64,000 bases of DNA from BOG-931 sp963761525 (GCA_963761525.1 CAVXHG010000008.1:1612001-1676000); one strand, 5' to 3'; shown: positions 24,962 through 34,375, counted from the first letter of the stretch. Notes: a model not told the origin generated them from the letters alone. Numbers and translations: made by a program.

Positions 24962-27328
24962 TCATGCCGCTTGCGGCAGCTTCTTCGACTTCTTCAGCGC
25001 GGCCCAAACCACCGCAGGCGTTGCCGGCATGGCGATATCCTCGATGCCAAGCGCATCGGTGATGGCGTTGATGACCGCCGCCGGTGCCGCGATCGCACCG
25101 GCCTCGCCGCAGCCCTTGATGCCGAGCGGATTGGACGGGCACTTGGTAAACGTGGTGTCGACGTGGAGCAACGGCAGGCATTCCGCGCGCGGCATAGTAT
25201 AATCCATGAAGGAGCCAGTCACGAGCTGACCGTCCTTGTCATAGACCACACCTTCGTAGAGCGCCTGCCCCACGCCTTGCGCGATACCCCCGTGCACCTG
25301 ACCCTCGACGATCATCGGATTGATCAACACGCCGAAGTCATCAACTGCGGTCCAGCCGACAACCTCGGTATTGCCGGTCTCGGTGTCGATCTCGACCTCG
25401 CAGATATGGCAGCCGGCCGGGAATGTGAAGTTGGTCGGATCGTAGAACGCGCCTTCCTTCAGGCCGGGCTCAAGCTCCTGGCCGGAAAATTTATGCGCGA
25501 CATAGGCGTTGAGCGTAACGTCGCCCCACGCCGCCGTCTTGTCGGTACCGGCTACGGAGAATTTGCCGTCTTTGAACTCGATGTCGCCTTCGGCGGCCTC
25601 GAGCATATAGGCGGCAACCTTCTTCGCCTTGGCCTCGACCTTATCGAGCGCCTTGACCACCGCCGACATTCCGACCGCGCCTGAGCGCGATCCGTACGTG
25701 CCCATGCCGAACTGCACCTTGTCGGTGTCACCATGCACGATCGAGACATCGTCGATCGGAATACCGAGCCGCTCCGACACAAGCTGCGCGAACGTAGTTT
25801 CGTGGCCCTGACCGTGGGCATGAGAACCGGTGAGAACTTCGACCGAGCCGGTCGGATTGACGCGCACCTCGGCGGATTCCCACAAACCGACGCCGGCACC
25901 GAGTGAACCGACTGCTTGCGACGGCGCAATGCCGCAGGCCTCGATATAAGTCGAATAGCCGATGCCGCGGAGCTTGCCGTGACGTGCCGCCTCGCGCTTC
26001 CGCTTGGTAAAACCCTGCACGTCGGCGATTTCCATCGCCTTTTTCAGCGAGGCATCATAATCGCCGGCGTCATAATTCATGATCACCGGCGTCTGATGAG
26101 GAAATTTCGTAACGAAATTCTTGCGCCGAAGCTCCGCGGGATTCTGCCCCATCTCGCGCGCGCCGACTTCGACCAAACGCTCGACCACGAATGTCGCTTC
26201 GGGTCGTCCGGCACCACGATAGGCGTCGACCGGCACGGTGTTGGTGTAGACCGCATCCACCTCGCAATAGATTTGCGGGATCTGATACTGGCCCGACAGC
26301 AGCGTCGCATAAAGATACGTCGGCACCGACGACGAGAAGGTCGACATATAGGCGCCGAGGTTGGCGATGGTTTTGGCGCGCAATGCGGTAATCTTGCCGT
26401 CGTTATCGAACGCCATTTCAGCATGGGTGACGTGATCGCGACCGTGCGCATCGGCAAGGAACGCTTCCGAGCGATCGCAAACCCACTTCACCGGACGGCC
26501 GACGCGCTTTGACGCCCACAGCGTCACGACTTCTTCCGGATAGATGAAAATCTTCGAGCCGAAGCCTCCGCCAACGTCAGGGGCGATGACGCGCAGCTTG
26601 TGCTCCGGCGCCATGCCGACGAAGGCTGCGATAACGAGCCGCGCCACGTGCGGATTCTGCGTCGTATTCCAGAGCGTAAAGGTGCTGGTACCGGTATCGT
26701 AATCGCCGATCGCCGCGCGCGGTTCGATGGCATTGGGCACCAGGCGGTTATTGACGATATCGAGCTTGGTCACGTGCTTTGCCGATTTGAACGCGGCTTC
26801 GACCGCTTTGGCGTCGCCGAGATGCCATTGATAAATCGTGTTGCGCGGCGCGACGTCGTGGATTTGCGGCGCGCCGTTTTTCTGCGCCATCGCCGGATCG
26901 GCCACAGCCGGAAGCACAGCGTAATCGATCTTCACCTTCTCGGCGGCATCGCGCGCCTGCGCCAGCGTTTCGGCGACAACAACAGCGACCGAATCGCCGA
27001 CATGACACACCTTGCCGTTAGCCAGCGCCGGATGCGCCGCCATCTTCATCGGCGAGCCGTCCTTAGAGTGGATCATCCAGCCGCAGATCAGGTTGCCGAT
27101 CTTGTCGGCAACCAGCTCCCCGCCGTTGAGTACGGCGAGCACGCCCGGCATTTGCTGCGCGGCTTTCGCGTCGATCGATCTGATCGCCGCATGCGCATGC
27201 GGCGAGCGGACGAAATAGGCGTAGGTCTGGCCGGCCCGACTGATGTCGTCGGTGTAGTGGCCCTTGCCGGTAATGAAACGCTGATCTTCCTTGCGGCGCA
27301 CTGCGGCGCCAATACCGGTCGCACTCAT
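24962..27328 (-). CDS. coxL: CoxL-like molybdopterin-binding subunit, form II
   Basis: The 788-residue catalytic subunit belongs to the xanthine dehydrogenase/CO dehydrogenase family. The start at ATG 27328 is supported by GGGAGGA; the frame extends upstream but with no family similarity. The diagnostic active-site motif is AYRGAGR at 369-375, the form II (BMS) signature, rather than AYXCSFR of true form I CO dehydrogenase. GCGEAG at 739-744 carries the catalytic Glu742, and DVGGGFGSK at 251-259 and AHGQGHETTF at 504-513 are cofactor-binding loops. The substrate is therefore uncertain: it may be an aldehyde, an aromatic heterocycle or another compound. It lies in coxG-coxS-coxL-coxM order. 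Confidence 0.93.
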   Translation of the reverse strand: MSATGIGAAVRRKEDQRFITGKGHYTDDISRAGQTYAYFVRSPHAHAAIRSIDAKAAQQMPGVLAVLNGGELVADKIGNLICGWMIHSKDGSPMKMAAHPALANGKVCHVGDSVAVVVAETLAQARDAAEKVKIDYAVLPAVADPAMAQKNGAPQIHDVAPRNTIYQWHLGDAKAVEAAFKSAKHVTKLDIVNNRLVPNAIEPRAAIGDYDTGTSTFTLWNTTQNPHVARLVIAAFVGMAPEHKLRVIAPDVGGGFGSKIFIYPEEVVTLWASKRVGRPVKWVCDRSEAFLADAHGRDHVTHAEMAFDNDGKITALRAKTIANLGAYMSTFSSSVPTYLYATLLSGQYQIPQIYCEVDAVYTNTVPVDAYRGAGRPEATFVVERLVEVGAREMGQNPAELRRKNFVTKFPHQTPVIMNYDAGDYDASLKKAMEIADVQGFTKRKREAARHGKLRGIGYSTYIEACGIAPSQAVGSLGAGVGLWESAEVRVNPTGSVEVLTGSHAHGQGHETTFAQLVSERLGIPIDDVSIVHGDTDKVQFGMGTYGSRSGAVGMSAVVKALDKVEAKAKKVAAYMLEAAEGDIEFKDGKFSVAGTDKTAAWGDVTLNAYVAHKFSGQELEPGLKEGAFYDPTNFTFPAGCHICEVEIDTETGNTEVVGWTAVDDFGVLINPMIVEGQVHGGIAQGVGQALYEGVVYDKDGQLVTGSFMDYTMPRAECLPLLHVDTTFTKCPSNPLGIKGCGEAGAIAAPAAVINAITDALGIEDIAMPATPAVVWAALKKSKKLPQAA

Positions 27329-27368
27329 GGCCGATTCCTCCCGGTAGATCGTTAAATGCGTCCCTTCC

Positions 27369-27869
27369 CTATTCCGCGGCTTTCGACGTACTCGCGTCGC
27401 CGCCCATCGCCTTGGCGCCGGCAGCAATCGCTTTCACGATGTTGTGGTAGCCGGTGCAGCGGCAGATGTTGCCTTCGAGTTCTTCGCGGATGGTCTTGTC
27501 GTCGAGATTGTTGCCCTTGCGGCGAACTATATCGACCGCGGTCATGATCATGCCGGGAGTGCAATAGCCGCACTGCAGACCATGGTTTTCGCGGAAGGCT
27601 TCCTGCATTGGATGCAGTTGCGTCTCCGACGGCGCCAGACCCTCGATGGTCATCACGTCCGCGCCTTCGAGCCGCAACGCGAGCACCGTGCACGACTTGA
27701 TCGCCCTGCCGTTCACGTTGACGACGCAAGCGCCGCACTGCGAGGTATCGCAGCCGACGTGGGTGCCGGTCAGCCGCAAATGCTCGCGCAAAAACTGGAC
27801 GAGCAATGTGCGCGGATCGACATCGCCCGAAACGGGTTTTCCGTTCACCGTCATAGAAACGGATGCCAT
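27369..27869 (-). CDS. coxS: CoxS-like 2Fe-2S subunit
   Basis: A 166-residue small subunit carrying two 2Fe-2S clusters. The plant-ferredoxin-like part has Cys 40, 45, 48 and 60 in HVGCDTSQCGACVV and KSC. The helical part has Cys 100, 103, 136 and 138 in LQCGYCTPGMIM and EGNICRCTG. The ATG at 27869 has a strong GAGGAGG; an upstream extension to 27923 is not needed. It moves electrons from the molybdenum centre to the FAD subunit. It lies 40 bases before coxL. Confidence 0.95.
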   Translation of the reverse strand: MASVSMTVNGKPVSGDVDPRTLLVQFLREHLRLTGTHVGCDTSQCGACVVNVNGRAIKSCTVLALRLEGADVMTIEGLAPSETQLHPMQEAFRENHGLQCGYCTPGMIMTAVDIVRRKGNNLDDKTIREELEGNICRCTGYHNIVKAIAAGAKAMGGDASTSKAAE

Positions 27870-28142
27870 GGGTTCCTCCTCAGGATCAGGCCAACGTTTC
27901 GAATTCGTCGGCTTTTCATACAACCGACCAGCTCCGGAGGCGAAATCGGCTCGTTTTCACCGTTTTTCGTACCCCGGAACTGGAATTACTCTGAACCGCG
28001 GCCTAGGCGGCGGTCAAGTCAGTTTCCCCAGCGAATGCAGGGCTTATCGCCGCCTCAGGCGCGCCCTGTATACGCGGAAATCGGGTAAGCGAGCGCTGCA
28101 TCGCGCCACGCGCGCATTCGCTCCCTCCCGAGCACACACCCG

Positions 28143-28592
28143 TCAAGCGGTTCCGACCGCCTTGACGAAGTTCTGGAAAAAATCGTCGGCGACCTTCTTG
28201 GCGGCGCCGTTGACCAGACGCTGGCCAAGCTGCGCGAGCTTGCCGCCGATCTGTGCTTCGACATTGTAGCTGAGAAGCGTGCCGCCATCCTTCGGCGCGA
28301 GTTTCACGACCGCTCCGCCCTTGGCGAAGCCGGCGACGCCACCCTCGCCCTGGCCAGAAATCTTGTAGCCATTCGGCGGATCGAGATCCGATAGCGTGAC
28401 AGCGCCTTTGAACGTCGCCTTGACCGGTCCGATCTTGATCGTGGCCGTCGCCTTGAATCCGTTGTCGCCGGTCTTTTCCAACTCCTGACAACCCGGGATG
28501 CAGGCCTTCAGCACCGCCGGATCGTTGAGCTTCTCCCACACCGCCTGCTGTGACGCCGGAAGCTGGTACTCACCCGTCATCGTCATCGCCAT
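28143..28592 (-). CDS. coxG: CoxG-like SRPBCC domain protein
   Basis: The 149 residues form a SRPBCC (START-like) domain of the CoxG family, thought to help membrane attachment or assembly of CoxL-type enzymes. The key stretches are MTMTGEYQLPASQQAVWEKL, LKACIPGCQELEK and GGVAGFAKGGAVVKL, with the QAVWEKLNDP start typical of the family. It is the first gene of the minus-strand cluster, 273 bases before coxS. That gap is long for an operon and may hold another promoter. It is divergent from pcaD across 95 bases. Confidence 0.9.
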   Translation of the reverse strand: MAMTMTGEYQLPASQQAVWEKLNDPAVLKACIPGCQELEKTGDNGFKATATIKIGPVKATFKGAVTLSDLDPPNGYKISGQGEGGVAGFAKGGAVVKLAPKDGGTLLSYNVEAQIGGKLAQLGQRLVNGAAKKVADDFFQNFVKAVGTA

Positions 28593-28687
28593 CGTGCGTC
28601 ACTCCCTTAATGCCGAGACCTTGCCGCCAAGACCCTTAACGTCCTGGAAAACAATGTTACAAAGCAGAATTCACTCAGGAGATAGCA

Positions 28688-29470
28688 ATGCCCGACGTCA
28701 AAGTCGATGACGGTTGTACCATCCATGCAGAACTGGAAGGGCCGGAGAACGCTCCGGTTCTGATGTTGTCGAACTCACTCGGTACCGACCTGCACATGTG
28801 GGACGACCAAGTGGTGCCGTGGACCAGCCATTTCCGGTTGCTCCGGTACGACCGGCGCGGGCACGGCAAATCGGACGCGCCGAAAGGCCCCTACACCATG
28901 GAACGGCTCGGCCGCGACGTGCTCGGCGTGCTCGATGGCCTTGGTATCGCTAAGATCAATTGGTGCGGGCTGTCGATGGGCGGCATGGTCGGCATGTGGA
29001 TCGGCGCCAATGCCGGCGACCGGGTCAACAAGCTGATCCTCTCCAACACCTCAAGCTATTTCCCCGACAAGACGGCATGGGAAGGCCGCATCAAGATGGT
29101 GCGCGAGAAAGGCCTTGAAGGCATCGTCGACGCCAACATGGAGCGGTGGTTCACCAAGGGCTTTCGCGAACGCGACCCGCAGGCGATGGAAAAGATGCGC
29201 AAGATGTTTGTCGCCACCAAGGTCGACGGCTATGTCGGCTGCGGCGAAGCCATCCGCGACATGGATCACCGGCCGCTGTTGCCGAAGATCAAGGCGCCGA
29301 CGCTGGTGATTGCCGGACGGCAGGATCCTGCGACCCCGCTCGAAGGCAACGAATATATTCGCGAACATATTCCGGGCGCAAAGATCGCGGTGCTCGAAGC
29401 CGCTCATATCTCCAACCTCGAGCAGCCACAGAAGTACGCCGAGACGGTGCTGGAGTTCCTGCAGAACTAG
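28688..29470 (+). CDS. pcaD: 3-oxoadipate enol-lactonase
   Basis: This 260-residue alpha/beta hydrolase matches 3-oxoadipate enol-lactonase, which opens the lactone ring in the protocatechuate/catechol branch of the beta-ketoadipate pathway. The nucleophile elbow is GLSMGGMVGMW, the oxyanion-side HSLGTD-like segment is SNSLGTDLHMWDD, and the late catalytic region is VIAGRQDPATPLEGNEYI then AAHISNLEQP with the His. The ATG at 28688 follows AGGAGA. No other pca gene is adjacent, so the assignment rests on family similarity and the aromatic context nearby. Confidence 0.82.
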   Translation: MPDVKVDDGCTIHAELEGPENAPVLMLSNSLGTDLHMWDDQVVPWTSHFRLLRYDRRGHGKSDAPKGPYTMERLGRDVLGVLDGLGIAKINWCGLSMGGMVGMWIGANAGDRVNKLILSNTSSYFPDKTAWEGRIKMVREKGLEGIVDANMERWFTKGFRERDPQAMEKMRKMFVATKVDGYVGCGEAIRDMDHRPLLPKIKAPTLVIAGRQDPATPLEGNEYIREHIPGAKIAVLEAAHISNLEQPQKYAETVLEFLQN

Positions 29471-29500
29471 CGCGGTACAACCGGATCGACAGTGCCGTGG

Positions 29501-30409
29501 TCAACCTTTTGACCGGTCGGCGATCAGCATCGATTGCAGGACTTGATCGGCGACTTCTTTGACAGCTCCCGGCGAGTGCGACAGGAACAGCGTATTGGTC
29601 TTGTCCAGCTCGCCGATCGATTTGATCGTATCGAAGTACTGAGTCACCAAAACGAGCTGCATCACTTCGGACGTCGAAGTGCCGCCGACGACCTTCTGGA
29701 ATTGCTCGATTGAACCCTGCAATCCCTGGATGATCGCCTTGCGCTGATTGGCGATGCCTTCGCCTTGCAGCGCCTTGCTGGCCGCTTCGGCTTCGGCCTT
29801 TTTGACCACCAGAATTTTCTCGGCTTCACCGCGCGCCGTCGCGGCGACCTGTTCGCGCTGCGCCGCGTTGATGTCGTTCATGGCGGATTTGACTTTGGAG
29901 TCGGGGACAATATCGGTCACCAGCACATTGACGATTTCATATCCGAAGCCCGCCATATCGGCATCGAGCTCCTGCTTCACCGCCGCTGCAATTCCCGATT
30001 GGCTGGCGAACACTTCATCGAGCGTCATTCCCGGCACATGCCCGAGGATCACCTGCTCGACGTAAGACTGGATTTGCGCCGCGGGGTTGGACAGCTTGTA
30101 AAAAGCGTCAAATGCTTTTTCCGGCCGAATACGATTTTGCACCGAGATCGGTATGGTGACGAAGACGTTGTCTTTCGTCTTGGTTTCCATCGTCAATGTA
30201 ATCTGATTGACCCGCAGGCTCATCCTTGCGGCCACGCTGTCGATGAACGGCCATTTCCAGTTCAAACCCGGATCGGCGACGCGCAGGAACCTGCCAAACC
30301 GCGTGATGATGGCGACCTGCGCGGTCTGGACGGTGAAAAAACTACCCAGGATAATGAATAACAGCACGACGCCCAGAAAAGTCAGGACGCTCCAGCTTAA
30401 AGCTTCCAT
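29501..30409 (-). CDS. SPFH/Band 7 (stomatin-like) membrane protein
   Basis: The 302-residue protein has one N-terminal membrane helix (VLTFLGVVLLFIILGSFF) and then a Band 7 domain: TVQTAQVAIITRFGRFLRVA, VNQITLTMETKTKDNVFVTI and QSYVEQVILGHVPGMTLDEV. A coiled-coil section AAQREQVAATARGEAEKILV follows, as usual in stomatins and prohibitins. Such proteins build ring scaffolds in membranes and often work with an NfeD partner, which is not adjacent. The stop is 31 bases from convergent pcaD. The family call is firm; the role is unknown. Confidence 0.92.
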   Translation of the reverse strand: MEALSWSVLTFLGVVLLFIILGSFFTVQTAQVAIITRFGRFLRVADPGLNWKWPFIDSVAARMSLRVNQITLTMETKTKDNVFVTIPISVQNRIRPEKAFDAFYKLSNPAAQIQSYVEQVILGHVPGMTLDEVFASQSGIAAAVKQELDADMAGFGYEIVNVLVTDIVPDSKVKSAMNDINAAQREQVAATARGEAEKILVVKKAEAEAASKALQGEGIANQRKAIIQGLQGSIEQFQKVVGGTSTSEVMQLVLVTQYFDTIKSIGELDKTNTLFLSHSPGAVKEVADQVLQSMLIADRSKG

Positions 30410-30421
30410 TGTGATCCTCGT

Positions 30422-30844
30422 TTAATGTTGCAGCGCCGCTTTTAGCGCGGCCCGTTGCGCAGCACCGGGCGTTCCCAGGAATACGATTGGCTTGCCGGTT
30501 TCCGTATAGGCCGCCCACGCTTGCGCGCCACTCGGCGCGAACATCACTTCAAGTTCGCTGTCCGAGCAGTCGTGCGGTTTGCAGGTGGTGAACAGCTCGT
30601 AGCTGATTCCCTCGACTGTCGAATTGGTCATCGGATCGCCGACATAATCACCGGACGTCTTCAGGGTTTGCTTTGTCCACGCCGGTAAGTCGCGCGAGCC
30701 TTTCAGCAGGTTCGATAGCGACTGTGCGTAGCCAAGATTTTTGATCGCGTCGGTGAGATACACATCATTCGACGCCAGAACAGGCGAACAGATTAACAGA
30801 CAGAATGCTGGAACAGTAAAGATTATCCAGCAAATCTGCCGCAT
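30422..30844 (-). CDS. ivy: Ivy-type lysozyme inhibitor
   Basis: This 140-residue exported protein carries the hallmark CKPHDC loop (residues 88-93), which in Ivy proteins plugs the lysozyme active site and is disulfide-closed. A signal peptide ends near PVLASNDVYL. The family layout is otherwise seen in YLTDAIKNLGYAQSLSNLL and FLGTPGAAQRAALKAAL. The ATG at 30844 has GAAAGAGA upstream; a TTG at 30859 is less likely. It lies 12 bases before the SPFH gene and 21 bases after the Bug receptor, all on one strand, so they may be co-transcribed. Periplasmic lysozyme inhibition is family inference. Confidence 0.82.
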   Translation of the reverse strand: MRQICWIIFTVPAFCLLICSPVLASNDVYLTDAIKNLGYAQSLSNLLKGSRDLPAWTKQTLKTSGDYVGDPMTNSTVEGISYELFTTCKPHDCSDSELEVMFAPSGAQAWAAYTETGKPIVFLGTPGAAQRAALKAALQH

Positions 30845-30865
30845 TTCGGTCTCTTTCAATTCCTT

Positions 30866-31840
30866 TCAGTCGAGCGCGACGAACCCGGATTCTTTGACCA
30901 CCGGCCCCCACCGGGCGATTTCTGACTTGATCGTCTCGGAAAACTCGGCGGGCGTTTCGAATGCCGGCTCGGTGGCAAACTTGGCGAGGCTGTCCAGCAT
31001 AGTCTTGGATTGTGACGCTTCGCGCATCGCGCCGCTTAAGGCCTGAACGATGCTATCGGGTGTATTCGCTGGCAGCCAGACGCCATTCCACGATTGAACG
31101 ACGACGTTGTAACCGGATTCCTTGAAGGTCGGCACGTCCGGAAGGAATGGCGAGCGCTGCGCTCCGGTTACTCCCAATATGCGGATCGATCCGGATTTGG
31201 CAGTCTCGATAATCTCGCTGAGTGGATTGACGCTCGACGGCACATGGCCGCCCAGCAAATCCTCCATGGCCGGAGCGCCGCCACGGTAATGCACCGGCGT
31301 CATCGGCACCTTGGCCTCGCTTGCGAACATGACGCCGGTGAAATGCGGCGTACCGCCTGCCGACGTTGTCGCGTAAGTCGCCTTGTCCGGATTTGCTTTG
31401 CACCAGTTCACAAAGCCAGCGAGCGTTTTGACGTCCGCAGCGACCTCCGGCCCTACCGAGAACGCCAGCATGCTCTTTGCCACCGAACCGACAACAACGA
31501 AGTCCTTCACCGGATCGTAATTGAGCGCCTTGAAGACGTGCGGATAAAGCGTCATCGGAAAATCCGGCGTGAACAGCATCACGCTGCCGTCCGGCGGCGA
31601 GTTCTTGACGTACTCAACGGCGAGCCGCGCGCTTGCACCGGGCTTGTCTTCCACGATGATCGATGAGGCGTAGTGGCCCTGAATCGCTTCGGCGAGAATC
31701 CGGGCAACAATGTCGGTGCCGCCGCCGGCCGGAAAGCCGACGATGACGCGGACGATTTTGCTGACAGCTTGCGCACGTGCAGCCAACGGCCACGCAGCTG
31801 CCGAACCAGCGAGCAGTGAGAGAAACTCGCGCCGCCTCAT
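30866..31840 (-). CDS. Bug-type substrate-binding protein (second copy)
   Basis: A 324-residue TctC-family periplasmic receptor. A Tat-like N-terminus RRREFLSLLAGSAAAWPLAA is followed by VRVIVGFPAGGGTDIVARIL, EDKPGASARLAVEYV, PPDGSVMLF and VPMTPVHYRGGAPAMEDLLG. The ATG at 31840 has GGAGGAGAC. No TctA or TctB permease is near, so, like the copy at 12307, it is an orphan. It lies about 158 bases downstream of the hpaC stop on the same strand; the ligand might be an aromatic or dicarboxylic acid, but that is guesswork from context. Confidence 0.92.
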   Translation of the reverse strand: MRRREFLSLLAGSAAAWPLAARAQAVSKIVRVIVGFPAGGGTDIVARILAEAIQGHYASSIIVEDKPGASARLAVEYVKNSPPDGSVMLFTPDFPMTLYPHVFKALNYDPVKDFVVVGSVAKSMLAFSVGPEVAADVKTLAGFVNWCKANPDKATYATTSAGGTPHFTGVMFASEAKVPMTPVHYRGGAPAMEDLLGGHVPSSVNPLSEIIETAKSGSIRILGVTGAQRSPFLPDVPTFKESGYNVVVQSWNGVWLPANTPDSIVQALSGAMREASQSKTMLDSLAKFATEPAFETPAEFSETIKSEIARWGPVVKESGFVALD

Positions 31841-31997
31841 GACCGTCTCCTCCGTATTTTTTTGCAGTCTAGCGCGAGTTTCGAGTGTCCGGTACGGGCG
31901 GTGATGGCGATACTGGCGGCGCTGTGCAGTTACCGCATACGCATTGCGGAACGTGGTATTCGAGCGTTTGGCGTGCCGGGCATTCTACCGTCCGGTC

Positions 31998-32561
31998 TCA
32001 GACCTTCTTGTAAAGCCGGTCGTGATAGACCAGCGCCGGACCGGGCGGCCCCAGCCGCATCGCCTGAACCGAACCGAAGATCACGTTATGCGACGCCACC
32101 GCCTTGGTCTCGATGGTCTTGCAATCGAAGGCGATCACGGCGGAGGCAAGCACCGGCGAGCCGGTCTTCAGCGTGAGCCATTCGCCGACGCTGAAACGCT
32201 CCTCAAGATGAACACCACTGCGCCCGGCAAAAACGTCGGCGAGCTTTTCTTCCGCAGCGCCGAGCGTATTGATGCAGAATACACCGTTCTGGCTCAGCAG
32301 CGGGGCGCTCTTGCTGCGGCGGTTGAGGCAGACCAGCAGCGTCGCCGGCGTATCGGACACCGAGCAGACCGCCGTCGCGGTAAAGCCGGTTTTGCCGCCC
32401 GGTCCTGCCGAAGTGACGATATGGACCGCCGCCCCCAGCCGCGCCATAGCCTCCCGGAACAGCGTCGGCTCGACGCTGATAATCGGCTCCGGCGCCACTG
32501 CGGTGAAAGCGCCGTCCATCGCATCGTCCGGCCGTTGATCAATCCAGCTCAAGGGCAACAT
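31998..32561 (-). CDS. hpaC: Flavin reductase, HpaC-like
   Basis: The 187-residue protein is a flavin reductase of the HpaC family, which gives reduced FAD to the hydroxylase HpaB. Signatures are FREAMARLGAAVHIVTSAG, GFTATAVCSVSDTPATLLVC and NGVFCINTLGAAEEKLADVF, with the NRRSKSAPLL segment near the flavin. A GSPVLASAVIAFDC strand and late ALVYHDRLYKKV complete the fold. It lies about 100 bases after hpaB on the same strand. The pairing with HpaB strongly supports the assignment; the ATG at 32561 has only a weak ribosome binding site, and ATG 32519 is an alternative. Confidence 0.88.
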   Translation of the reverse strand: MLPLSWIDQRPDDAMDGAFTAVAPEPIISVEPTLFREAMARLGAAVHIVTSAGPGGKTGFTATAVCSVSDTPATLLVCLNRRSKSAPLLSQNGVFCINTLGAAEEKLADVFAGRSGVHLEERFSVGEWLTLKTGSPVLASAVIAFDCKTIETKAVASHNVIFGSVQAMRLGPPGPALVYHDRLYKKV

Positions 32562-32664
32562 CCCATCTTTCGCGAATTAGATGGGCCAGTATCCACCTTG
32601 CGTGGGCACCCGAGCAACAATGGGCTACGCATATGCGGTGCCTCGCCGGCGCGGGACACCAAGG

Positions 32665-34248
32665 TCACTCCGCCGCGCGGCGTTGCCCCGGCAAGCCGGG
32701 ATAGGCGACGTCGTCCGGGTCGAGCCACGTCGAGCCTGTCCAGCCGTCTTCGTCGTATTCCGACATGCACTGGTCGGCGAGCTTCGTCATGTCTGCGAGC
32801 GTGCCAGACGCACCCGCATTCCACAGCGCCTGAATACGGATATCCTCGTGATTACCGGCATAATTGCGCTCGTAGAGTTCATGGCGTCCGCCGAATTCGG
32901 TGCCGATCGCATCCCACAGCAGCTTCATCACCTTGATGCGCTCCTTGTAGTCGATGCCATAGGAGCCGCGCACATATTGCGCGAGATATTTGTCGATCGC
33001 CGGATTTTTGAAATCTTTCGCCGACGACGGCAGATAAATCAGCGACGAGGCGACGATCTTCTCCACGATTTCCTTGACCCGCCCATAGGCGTCACCGGCG
33101 AACACGCGGTAGCTCGATCCGGATTGCAGGTTCGGCAGTACCGTACCGTTCACCCACTCCGTAGGATTGAGCGCCATCGCATCGGTCAGCGCCCAGAACA
33201 GATGGCGCCAGGCGATGACTTCGCCGAGCATCGCCTGGTTGCCGCGGAATTCGTCGGAGCCCGCGGCGCGCAACGCTTTGCTGATGACGCCGGCGAGGAA
33301 ATCAAGCTTTACCGCAAGGCGCGTACAGCCCTGGAATTGATAACCGGCCAGGAACCCCGATTGCGGGAAAAAAGTCTTCAGCTTTTCCAGGTCGCGATGC
33401 AACAGCACGTCTTCCCAAGGGATGAAGACATTATCGAACACGAAGATAGCGTCGTTCTCGTCGAATCGCGACGACAGCGGATAATCATATGGCGTGCCCA
33501 TCACGCTCGCTGTCATCTCATACGACGTCCTGCAGAACAGCTTCACGCCGGGCGCATTCATTGGCGCGATGAACATCACGGCGAGATCGGTATCGTGGGT
33601 CGACACCGCCGCGTTCTGACCGAGAAAGTTGTATTGCGTCAGCGCCGACGAGGTCGCCACCACCTTGGCGCCGGAAATATAGATGCCGGCGTCGGTTTCC
33701 TTCTGGATCGTGATGTACACGTCCTTGACCTGATCGGCAGCCTTGGCGCGATCGACCGGCGGATTGACAATCGCATGGTTCATGAACAGCACGTTCTCTT
33801 GCGCGCGCCGGTACCAGGTCTTCGCGTTATCCGCGAATTTGCCGTAGAAATCATAGTTGGCGCCAAGCGTGTTCATCAGCGACGCCTTGTAGTCCGGCGA
33901 CCGCCCCATCCAGCCGTAGGACATCCGCGCCCATTGGGCGATGGCGTCGCGCTGCGCTACCAAATCCTCGCGCGAGCGGGCGGCGCGGAAGAATTTATGG
34001 GTATAACCACCGGAACCGGTGTCGGTCGGCGCGGTCAGAACTCCCTTGGTTTTGTCGTCGTGCAGCGCGTCGTAAAGCCGCGCGATCGAGCGCGCGGCGT
34101 TGCGGAACGCCGGATGCGTCGTAACGTCCTTGACGCGCTCGCCATAGACATAGATTTCGCGGCCATCACGCAGGCTTTCCAGGTATTCCGCACCGGTGAA
34201 CGGCCGCCCCTTGGCGGCAATAGCGTCCTCGGCTTTAGCGCGATCCAT
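32665..34248 (-). CDS. hpaB: 4-hydroxyphenylacetate 3-monooxygenase oxygenase component
   Basis: A 527-residue flavin-dependent monooxygenase of the HpaB/PheA family, which adds an ortho hydroxyl to phenols such as 4-hydroxyphenylacetate using reduced FAD from HpaC. Features are FTGAEYLESLRDGREIYVYG, MSYGWMGRSPDYKASLMNTL, IYISGAKVVATSSALTQYNF and DNVFIPWEDVLLHRD. The ATG at 34248 has GGAG at a normal distance, better than the GTG two codons upstream. It is divergent from the liv operon across 127 bases. The true phenolic substrate is not certain, since homologues act on many aromatics. Confidence 0.9.
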   Translation of the reverse strand: MDRAKAEDAIAAKGRPFTGAEYLESLRDGREIYVYGERVKDVTTHPAFRNAARSIARLYDALHDDKTKGVLTAPTDTGSGGYTHKFFRAARSREDLVAQRDAIAQWARMSYGWMGRSPDYKASLMNTLGANYDFYGKFADNAKTWYRRAQENVLFMNHAIVNPPVDRAKAADQVKDVYITIQKETDAGIYISGAKVVATSSALTQYNFLGQNAAVSTHDTDLAVMFIAPMNAPGVKLFCRTSYEMTASVMGTPYDYPLSSRFDENDAIFVFDNVFIPWEDVLLHRDLEKLKTFFPQSGFLAGYQFQGCTRLAVKLDFLAGVISKALRAAGSDEFRGNQAMLGEVIAWRHLFWALTDAMALNPTEWVNGTVLPNLQSGSSYRVFAGDAYGRVKEIVEKIVASSLIYLPSSAKDFKNPAIDKYLAQYVRGSYGIDYKERIKVMKLLWDAIGTEFGGRHELYERNYAGNHEDIRIQALWNAGASGTLADMTKLADQCMSEYDEDGWTGSTWLDPDDVAYPGLPGQRRAAE

Positions 34249-34375
34249 AGGCACTCCTGACTGATTAATGGGCCGACCTTCGCTCTAACGCGACCGCCGC
34301 ACAAGTAGCGTGACATTGCCGCTGTAGCGGCGCTTTGTTAAGAAATTCGGGGGATTCGAGGGACGCAGCGGACGC

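Noticed and set aside
24962..27328. Naming the hydroxylase a CO dehydrogenase
   Set aside because: The active-site motif is AYRGAGR, not AYXCSFR, so CO as substrate is not supported.
32581..34260. A 559-codon plus-strand open frame
   Set aside because: It is antisense to hpaB, whose family motifs are clear. The composition is typical of a shadow frame.
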